A stretch of DNA of 64,000 nucleotides, from positions 24,914,934-24,978,933 of the forward strand of contig NC_092688.1 in the NCBI RefSeq assembly GCF_964275005.1. The letters are read 5' to 3'. This DNA is from Diadema setosum. Lineage: Eukaryota > Echinodermata > Echinoidea > Diadematoida > Diadematidae. The notes under the pieces were generated by a model. The model saw only the letters and a program-made list of their open reading frames with translations, was not told the origin of the DNA and searched no databases. Position 1 is the stretch's first letter; every line of letters begins with the position of its first letter. Shown here piece after piece: positions 58,123-64,000 of the stretch. The position numbers and the translations under genes are program-made.

Positions 58123-60664
58123 TACATATTTATATAGGTAAGGAGAATCAATTTTAGATTATTCATACATTATTTTAAAGCTTAGAGTCTGCTGTTTTAG
58201 AATCCGCCCTTAACTAAAAATCCCTCCTGGTGATTTTTTGTTGGTTTTGTGGTGCAGGGTCATATATGTATGTATTCATAAATTTGTGGCCCAATAGAGT
58301 AAATTTTGGTGTGTGTGTGTGTGTGTGTGTGTGTGTGCCTTCTTGAACAATGGAATTTGAAGAATTTCCAGTATTGTTACATTCAAAACTGCAAGGTACT
58401 GAGCTAAAAAAAAAAAGTAAGGTGTAAAGTCACATTTCTCAAGTAAGACAATAAACCACTTATAACAGTAGATTTTTAGTACCCTTCATCAATCCAACAT
58501 TAGTCCAGTAGTGATGACCTAATGTCAAAACAAGAAGAACCGAACACGTACATAAACACAAAAATTGCGGCAAAAAAACAAACAAACAAACAAACGTTAT
58601 TCTGACATTCGTCTCCTTTTCTCACTTCAACTTGTAGTGTGTTTGAAAAAGGGGTGGTATAGTTTTGGTTGAGGTCAGGATTTATCTTTAAACTTTTTAC
58701 AATGTACTTAGAAACCGCTTTATGAAATGTGGTATAGTAATATGCAATTCTTAGAGGAGTTCAAAGTTTATTTCATGAAAATCAGTTTTGAAATGACAGA
58801 GATATAAAAAACAGAGTAAAACAAAGTGTACCTAATAAAAGATGGGTCCCATTCTTTTATTAGGATTATTTTGTTTTGGATATTCCTCTGGGAATTTTAT
58901 GCCATTTTATACTTCACAAGAGGTTTCTATTTAATAGCTTAAAAGAATCGTCACAAGACGCTGGAAACCTGAAGCTCCGTCTCAATTGAAACTGTACTAT
59001 TCCTTTTATGTTTGCAACCCATGACATTTGGCATTATTCACGCATTGTATAACATTTTTTTTTACTTTCTTTCAATAGGGCAATAAAAGAAACATCATGC
59101 ATATACTGCAACCCTAATTAAAATTTATATGAATTTAATACACTGAAGCAGAAATGAATTAGACCAAATGTTTTAACCTTCACAGTAATCTTTTTTTTAC
59201 TCAGAGTTCACGTTATCATTCATACCGGTAATTACTTCAAATGAATGCATGGTGATAATCTTTGCCGTTTGGCTAACAGTTCAAGTTGTCATTCTCACAG
59301 GTAATCACTAAGAATTTTGTGATGATGGTCTATCCCGTTTGGCAAACTGGGGAAATAAGGCAGAGGTACGTAACTTATTGAGTTACTAATGCATATTTCC
59401 CCAATAAAAAGATGATGGAGAACAAGAGAGAACGTGACCAAGGAAGAAAATGAAAACAACAATTTTGTAACAAAGTGTACTAAAGCTATATAAACACAGA
59501 CATCTTCAATCATAGCAAAGCAAAGGGGCGCGAATACTTACCATCGTAACATTTTACGCTCAATGTGAAATTTGCAGGGTATATATATAACGTGTAGTCA
59601 GCTTCGTCTGATGGGCCAGTGATAAAACGGGCGAAGACTGCGCATAATTTACAAGAAGGATGTTGGACGTTTTGTTGGCTTTTTCATCTAATACTTGGAA
59701 TCCCATAACTTTGTTATTGAGAGACTCGATTTCAGTGAGAATTCTCCATCCTATGGGTGCCTGTACAACCCAACCATCATTGCTGGAGGCGCAGTTTTCA
59801 TCACACGAGAGGAAGCGTTCTACAGTCCCTTCCGTGCAATTCAGAGTTAAATCTGTAGGATATAAATACGACCAAATAGGGACAGTTGCAGTTATGTGGT
59901 CTTCATGATTTCAAAATGTTACACACATTTTTTGACGCAGGGCGGCTTTTGTCATAATATACTATCTAATCCTCTTTGTGCTTTACACAAAGTAAAACAT
60001 GGTTCTGTTCACGCTGGAGGACCCCTATCTTATAGGAGCTCCTTTTTTTCAAGGGCTGTTTTTTAATTGTTTATTTCCTCTCATTTGTTTATTTTCGGTG
60101 AAGTAGGGACAGTTGATTTTAGTAAAAATATATCATTGCATAGTGCAGAACATTTTCGGATGTTTTCTCGACATAATAATCTTCTAACCTGACGATATAT
60201 TTAGTTGGTACTGTGGAACATAGTCAAATGTGACATTTTGAACTGACTAATGTACTCAAGTTAGATTAATAATCAAAGAATTTTCAGACGCTATGTAATA
60301 CATAATAAATATGGTATATCATGTTATATCATATCATATCAAATCATATATCATATCATATCTTATCATATCATATCATAATATCCAGTTTACAGTTGAC
60401 ATAAACCTCTCAATAGCTACAACAGGAAATAGTTACAGTATAGGTAGGGAAATGAAATTTCTACTTCACTAATGATTCTCCAGTTCACAAATGTGTCTAG
60501 ATGAATTATAAAGGGTATTTGTGGTCATCACAGCATAAACGATTTTGAAAAGAATTGCGATAATGATTATAATGTTAATGCTACTTACATACTGCATCCG
60601 TCGAGAAAATTTGGAAGATATAACAGAAGATCACACCACCAACTAATAATCCTTTGACAGTCAT
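47301..60664 (-). CDS. Gene C: SP-CUB-like-SRCR-WSC-CCP-stalk-TM receptor with Tyr-rich tail
   Basis: Twelve exons in the same order, phases and nearly the same sizes as gene B: 60664-60589, 59852-59542, 57447-57229, 56527-56441, 55217-54942, 54094-53873, 50956-50894, 50496-50440, 49961-49908, 49538-49479, 49236-49122, 48321-47301. About 850 residues. Predicted type I receptor: extracellular recognition modules, mucin-like stalk, one helix and a tail with four LYxxV-type tyrosines. The total is not a multiple of three because the CUB-like exon is 311 nt; every other exon fits. A TATA box stands at 60740-60733. The CCP-stalk intron holds a SINE concatemer and other introns hold M1 elements. 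This is the best-preserved copy, but expression is unproven. Confidence 0.78.
48561..48634. repeat. Short hairpin, GCGCTAAGTCCA family
   Basis: GAGCTTGTTTCCAAATGGCG pairs with CGCTTTTTGGAAGCAAGCTT. It lies in the TM-tail intron of gene C, the same intron that holds foldback M3 in gene B. Confidence 0.6.
49122..49236 (-). CDS. Gene C transmembrane exon
   Basis: 115 nt, phase 1 in and 2 out. Encodes VPEREF, then helix IAYIIGALLGVGLLVLVIVF and CRYRQKR. The short frame calling an ATG at 49279 runs into intron. Confidence 0.85.
49305..49328. repeat. (CA)n microsatellite
   Basis: CA run between the TM exon and stalk exon 4 of gene C. Confidence 0.85.
49479..49538 (-). CDS. Gene C stalk exon 4
   Basis: 60 nt, phase 1-1, acceptor TTTACAG, donor GTGAGT. 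Encodes NGQSTREPTAFHETTMSSS. Confidence 0.7.
49908..49961 (-). CDS. Gene C stalk exon 3
   Basis: 54 nt, phase 1-1, acceptor TTCACAG, donor GTGAGT. Encodes KIPYTTYSTTREAAPSS. Confidence 0.7.
50440..50496 (-). CDS. Gene C stalk exon 2
   Basis: 57 nt, phase 1-1, acceptor TCTAATAG, donor GTGAGT. Encodes KGQATQELTTLKTTMSSS, one codon shorter than in gene B. Confidence 0.7.
50894..50956 (-). CDS. Gene C stalk exon 1
   Basis: 63 nt, phase 1-1, acceptor TTTGTAG, donor GTGAGT. Encodes TEWHSVNISTSTTQTTINTT, Ser/Thr-rich. Confidence 0.7.
51735..53746. mobile_element. Concatemer of tRNA-derived SINE, 267-bp units, head-to-head, 12-bp TSD
   Basis: Seven full and one 5'-truncated tRNA-like domains: minus strand 51830-51901 and 52097-52168; plus strand 52472-52543, 52740-52811, 53007-53078, 53274-53345 and 53541-53612; the truncated one starts at about 52240. 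Each has A box TGGTCTAGTGG, B box GGTTCGAATCC, a 72-nt near-cloverleaf (acceptor AGCTCGG/TCGAGTA, T stem GTAGG/CCTGC) and a T6 run in a CCATGAT hairpin that could end pol III transcription. Orientation flips at about 52240. TAATGAAAAGTT at 51723-51734 and 53747-53758 flanks the whole block. The repeated 75-residue frame is antisense SINE. Confidence 0.85.
53873..54094 (-). CDS. Gene C CCP/Sushi exon
   Basis: 222 nt, phase 1-1, acceptor TTTTATAG, donor GTCTGT. VGFCNLPGH, LTCDKGYVINGS, LQCVELPGWS and VPSCRPVES give the four cysteines. The donor is only about 115 bp from the SINE block. Confidence 0.88.
54942..55217 (-). CDS. Gene C WSC exon
   Basis: 276 nt, phase 1-1, acceptor CAAGCAG, donor GTGAGT. 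PGFLGCYKGNQQ, FDVHSDEKCISTCKRES, ICVCLQSKAY and NWTCPIQG show the WSC cysteine pattern. Confidence 0.85.
55582..56291 (+). mobile_element. MITE family M1, copy in gene C intron
   Basis: TGTGACAGTGCACCTCAAAA to GGTGCAGGGTCACA, about 710 bp, in the SRCR-WSC intron. Confidence 0.8.
56441..56527 (-). CDS. Gene C SRCR C-half exon
   Basis: 87 nt, phase 1-1, acceptor TGCACAG, donor GTAAGA. Encodes FQRLKDCPLTFIHCSRHNGV and RLKCR, cysteines 4-6. Confidence 0.87.
57229..57447 (-). CDS. Gene C SRCR N-half exon
   Basis: 219 nt, phase 1-1, acceptor TTTTCAAG, donor GTATAG. Encodes RLVDGLSPLEGLVALGSEGY, VCYDDFN, DLVCWELGFPAAEKYSAQTL and RVSCPPQ. A CT microsatellite lies about 30 bp beyond the donor. Confidence 0.87.
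57513..58263 (+). mobile_element. MITE family M1, copy with (TA)n insert
   Basis: TGTGACCGTGCATCACAAAA to GGTGCAGGGTCATA. A TA/TG tract at about 58077-58127 interrupts the interior. It lies 65 bp upstream of the SRCR N-half exon. Confidence 0.7.
58309..58338. repeat. (TG)n microsatellite
   Basis: GT run in the CUB-SRCR intron of gene C. Confidence 0.9.
59542..59852 (-). CDS. Gene C CUB-like exon (frame not maintained)
   Basis: 311 nt, acceptor ATCCTACAG, donor GTAAGT. Reads LTLNCTEGTVERFLSCDENC, GWVVQAPIGWRILTEIESLN and LSLAHQTKLTTRY, then TGA at 59562-59560. LYIYPANFTLSVKCYDG beside the donor is in the -1 frame and gives the phase-1 join to SRCR. A (TA)5 tract (59580-59590) marks the switch. 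Domain assignment as CUB is tentative. Confidence 0.68.
60589..60664 (-). CDS. Gene C signal-peptide exon
   Basis: 76 nt: MTVKGLLVGGVIFCYIFQIF then STDAV, donor GTAAGT, phase 1. Hydrophobic N-terminus. The 3' end STDAV is identical to gene B. Confidence 0.75.
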
Positions 60665-60732
60665 CCTGCCTACGATATTCAAAACTTTACCAGGATCTAA
60701 ACTGTTTTGAAACCGATTTTGATGTTTTACAA

Positions 60733-60770
60733 TTTATATACAGTGAAGGCATTCGCTGCAGAGGCCTGTG
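60733..60770 (-). promoter_or_regulatory. Gene C TATA box and conserved GCAGCGAATGCC box
   Basis: TATATAAA (minus strand 60740-60733), about 70 bp before the ATG, preceded by CCTCTGCAGCGAATGCCTTC, which gene B shares. Placement fits a core promoter. Confidence 0.5.
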
Positions 60771-63600
60771 GACAAACGCGGAATGTTCGAGATTTCAAAT
60801 TAAGACTTCTAGGGCTGTAGAAGAATTAGCAAACATCACATTATGCAGTGAGGGAGAGGGAGGCTCACTGTGTGAGCCTTACTCTGTCAATCTGAGAGCT
60901 CGTTGAATCAATGCCATACAGGAGACACTATATTGATTATCCCAGGGTTCAAATAAGTCACAATAACCACTTCAGAGTGTCACTCATGTGTCCGATTCGT
61001 ATTAAAAACATCGCAAATTCTTTTGCAATGTTGTATCTTCAGTTTCATATCCGTGTTTGATAATTGGATTAAAACAATGATATGATATCTTCTTCAGATA
61101 CGATAAGAATAATAACTAAATGTAACACTTATCCTCCCTCTTTTCATTACAGGAAGATGATGTCATTCTCAGACTTGTCGGTTTCGTACACTATATTTGA
61201 ATGAAGAAAAAAAAAAGACGGCCGCCAGCAAACACTTCGTCGTAATGATTTTTATGTCAGCAAACATTAACCATGAGTGATTATTTATCAATTTAAAATT
61301 TGTAACAAATATCTACCCGCCACGGTGCTACTTGATAATTCTATGCCTTTTTTCCGTTATCTATCTTTCATTTGGTTTACTTTCTCCTTTTTTACTTCCA
61401 TCAGCAAATTCTTTCTAAAACCCCTTGATCTCGGTATATTGTGCGGCGTGCCTGATATACTTACCTTATGATGAGGTTTATGTTAAACCATCCAATTTGT
61501 TGCTTAATTTTCCGTCGTGAAATCGGTTGGCTAGAAACAATTTCTATCGTTATTCTTATAACCTTTTAAGAAGGTTTGCACCGGCAGATTAGCACGTAGG
61601 CGACAGCTGCAAACTGCCATGTCATATCAAAATCACATACTTACATTTTTAAGGGGAATATGACCAATTACTCATGCGGAATGTGTGAATTATTACATCA
61701 ATATCAGTAGACACTCTGAAGTTTGAGGGAAATTGGACCATCCGTTCAAAAAAAGTGATTTTTTTTTTAAACAGTTTCGGTGCCACCACGGTTGGATGAC
61801 AAGACCGCAGCAGTTCGTGACGTCGCCACGGGACAACAATACATTATGAAAATTATGAAGAATTAGGTTCAACGTATTTTTATTGTTTCAAAAATTACGT
61901 TTCCTCGTCTTGTCAGTGATATAACTATATTAAGGGTGAACATTTTACCATGCTTTATTAAAAGCGGTGAGTCTGGTTCTCTTTTATTATGTTAAAAAAA
62001 GAAAAGAAAGATGATTTTTCTTCACATTTTGTATACAATCGTTATACTGTGACTTCAATAACTGTTCTAGAAAAAAAAAATATGAACTCCACTCTAAAAC
62101 CATGATTGATGCAGCTCCATACGGGTTTCGAGAAAAATCGATCTACAAAAGTGCAGATATATGATAAAGTCCCTGCCTTTATAATAAACCTCTGAATTAC
62201 GAAATTTGAGCAAAATCCGCTGGCTGATATAGACAGCACAGAACACGGAACAGGCAAAGGCGCTACCACCAAAAGCGTTACACGGCTATAATGTTTTATA
62301 TTCATGAAGAATATACATACTTCTCCGCATTCATACACGCTCACTAACATCTACTGACAAATGATGTACCAAAAGCGAAGAAACGCGTGGGAAAAAAAAT
62401 GAAATGAACAAGATCTACACACATTTTATAAATGATTTGATATCCCACAGACTGTCAACTCACACATAGTATAAAGTATCTCCGCTTACGAAAAAATAGG
62501 AATCTTTAGACATGGTCTCTTAAACCCTGCAGCCATGTACCAAGTCGTTTATGCATTTTTCTCAAATTTCTCGCTGCGTTTTCTTCAATTTATTTGCCTT
62601 TTATCCTGGTTGTATAAGATCGCCTTCAGGTTTCGAAACTATAAACTAAATTCTCTGTAAAAATCTACAAAGAAGGTATTTAACGATTGGACGCAACTCG
62701 CATAAATTCTGCAGTATTGTTCTTTTCATGGAAAGGGGGGGGGGGACATATATCTTTCATTATTATTTATGAATCTACATTAATAGTGGATATCGCACAT
62801 TGGTCAGTTGGTACGAATTCCTGGACGTTGAATATGCACTGACTGGTCAATAATGATACACACATTTTACAGCATATTACGCTATTATTCTGATATTATG
62901 CCCTAAGTTCACAGAATGAACAAACACACAAGTGAATTTATATTTCATATTAAGATGACTTTTCCTTTGACAAATATGTGTTTTTGTAATCTTTGTGAAA
63001 TGTAGTTAATGTTATGTTTGATATTATACCGTTTTGCACCTTCATTTTTTTGTTTCACTTTGCAAAAAAATAAACAAATGGTACTATTCATGAGAGCGGG
63101 CCTGTACAACGTCAACACTTGGCATGTCTTATGAACTGTGTAGCCGGTAATACTTCATAAGGTGTAGCCTCTCTGAGGCACTTTGTTTTACAATGAACGT
63201 TTCTATACTCTATCCCAAATATTTTTAATCTATTTAGTCCTTATGATAAATTCGCTCTCTTGACTGAGCTTGCTGGAGATAGCCAGGCTGGAGACTACTT
63301 GCTTTCAATAGGAAGATTTCATTTTAACGTACCCCTCAATCACTTTGCTCATAGCCTAAACAGTTTATATTCGCGTGTGATACTCTACCGTGATCTGCAC
63401 TTTTTCATTTCTCACTAAGCTTCCATCAGTCTCTTTATTCACAAAATAAAACAAGTGAAATCAAATTCACGTACCCCAAAGAAATTCAAAACTTGCAAAT
63501 GTTGTTTTTCTTATTGTTGTTTTTAATTTCTGTCTTTAGATAAGAATGTGCACAAGTTGCATATACATTGCATATACATATATAGTATTAAGAAAAGAGT
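60771..63600. other. 5' flank of gene C, no gene seen
   Basis: Contains (ATATC)-type TCATATCATATC-like sequence just downstream of the promoter side, segments homologous to the gene B flank (61290-62290), and a G run at 62737. No exon or transposon terminus recognised. Confidence 0.45.
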
Positions 63601-63639
63601 GGTGCCCGTTCAGCCATATCTGCAAAATATGGCTGTTCT

Positions 63640-64000
63640 TTTGAAGGTCCATGGAATGCACGAATGTATAATTATACATCTACGGCGTTGTTTATTATTT
63701 TTTATGCCTCCGCCACGAAGTGGTGCCGCCCAAGGAGGCATTATGTTTTCGGGTTGTCCGTCCGTCCGTCCGTCCGTCCTTCCGTCCGTCCGTAATGAAT
63801 TTTGTGGACAAGGTAACTATCGAAACCTGTTGAGGTATCCTAATGAAACTTGGCATGTATGTGTATTAGGGGGTGAAGTTGTGCCTATCAACTTTTGGGT
63901 GTACATGCTCAAGGTCAAAGGTCAAAAGGTCAAGGTCAAATACATAAAATTTCACTATTTCCACCGTATCTATTGAATGCCTGAAGATATTTTCTTGAAA
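63640..64000 (+). repeat. Dispersed repeat with GCCTCCGCCACGAAGTGG, (GTCC)n and AGGTCA runs, cut by window end
   Basis: ATGCCTCCGCCACGAAGTGG, a (GTCC)n minisatellite at about 63758-63792, and CAAGGTCAAAGGTCAAAAGG, ending at the window edge. The 142-residue frame across it translates the repeat (PSVRPSVLPSVR) and is not a gene. Confidence 0.7.

Noticed and set aside
63548..63976. 142-residue plus-strand frame
   Set aside because: Covers a dispersed repeat with a (GTCC)n minisatellite; PSVRPSV repeats are typical of such translations.

Overview
The window looks like genomic DNA from an invertebrate animal. It is AT-rich, with long introns bounded by GT/AG sites, abundant microsatellites, foldback and MITE-like elements, tRNA-derived SINEs and a decayed LINE reverse-transcriptase fragment. 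The genes are mosaic receptors carrying SRCR, WSC and CCP (Sushi) domains. That points to a marine deuterostome, most likely an echinoderm such as a sea urchin; this last step is inference from gene and repeat style only.

All convincing coding sequence is on the minus strand. It forms three head-to-tail paralogues of one receptor gene: gene A (start codon at 16159, running off the left edge), gene B (41887 down to 28173) and gene C (60664 down to 47301). I rebuilt the exons by hand from acceptor/donor sites, reading frame and comparison of the three copies. B and C have the same order: signal peptide, CUB-like domain, SRCR group A domain on two exons, WSC domain, CCP domain, four mini-exons coding a Ser/Thr-rich stalk, a transmembrane exon, and one large exon coding a tyrosine-rich cytoplasmic tail that ends in repeated LYAxV and LYxNV motifs. 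Every junction I could place is phase 1 except the last (phase 2), so most exons can be skipped or duplicated without a frame change. The product looks like a type I cell-surface immune or recognition receptor with phosphotyrosine signalling.

Two oddities affect the genes. In all three copies the CUB-like exon does not keep frame: its length is not a multiple of three and the frame changes at a TA-rich tract near its 3' end. In gene A the WSC exon has decayed, with stops, frameshifts and no acceptor.

Region by region: 1-16 kb is gene A, with introns full of repeats, including an X-box-bearing tandem repeat, a hAT-like element and a 5-kb giant foldback element. 16-28 kb is intergenic, with two inverted MITE copies, a 4-kb tandem element carrying many GGGTCAAAGGTCA motifs, and small inverted-repeat elements. 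28-42 kb is gene B. 42-47 kb is intergenic with foldbacks. 47-61 kb is gene C, whose CCP-stalk intron holds a head-to-head concatemer of a tRNA-derived SINE flanked by a 12-bp target duplication. 61-64 kb is the 5' flank of gene C, partly homologous to the 5' flank of gene B, and ends in a dispersed repeat cut by the window edge.
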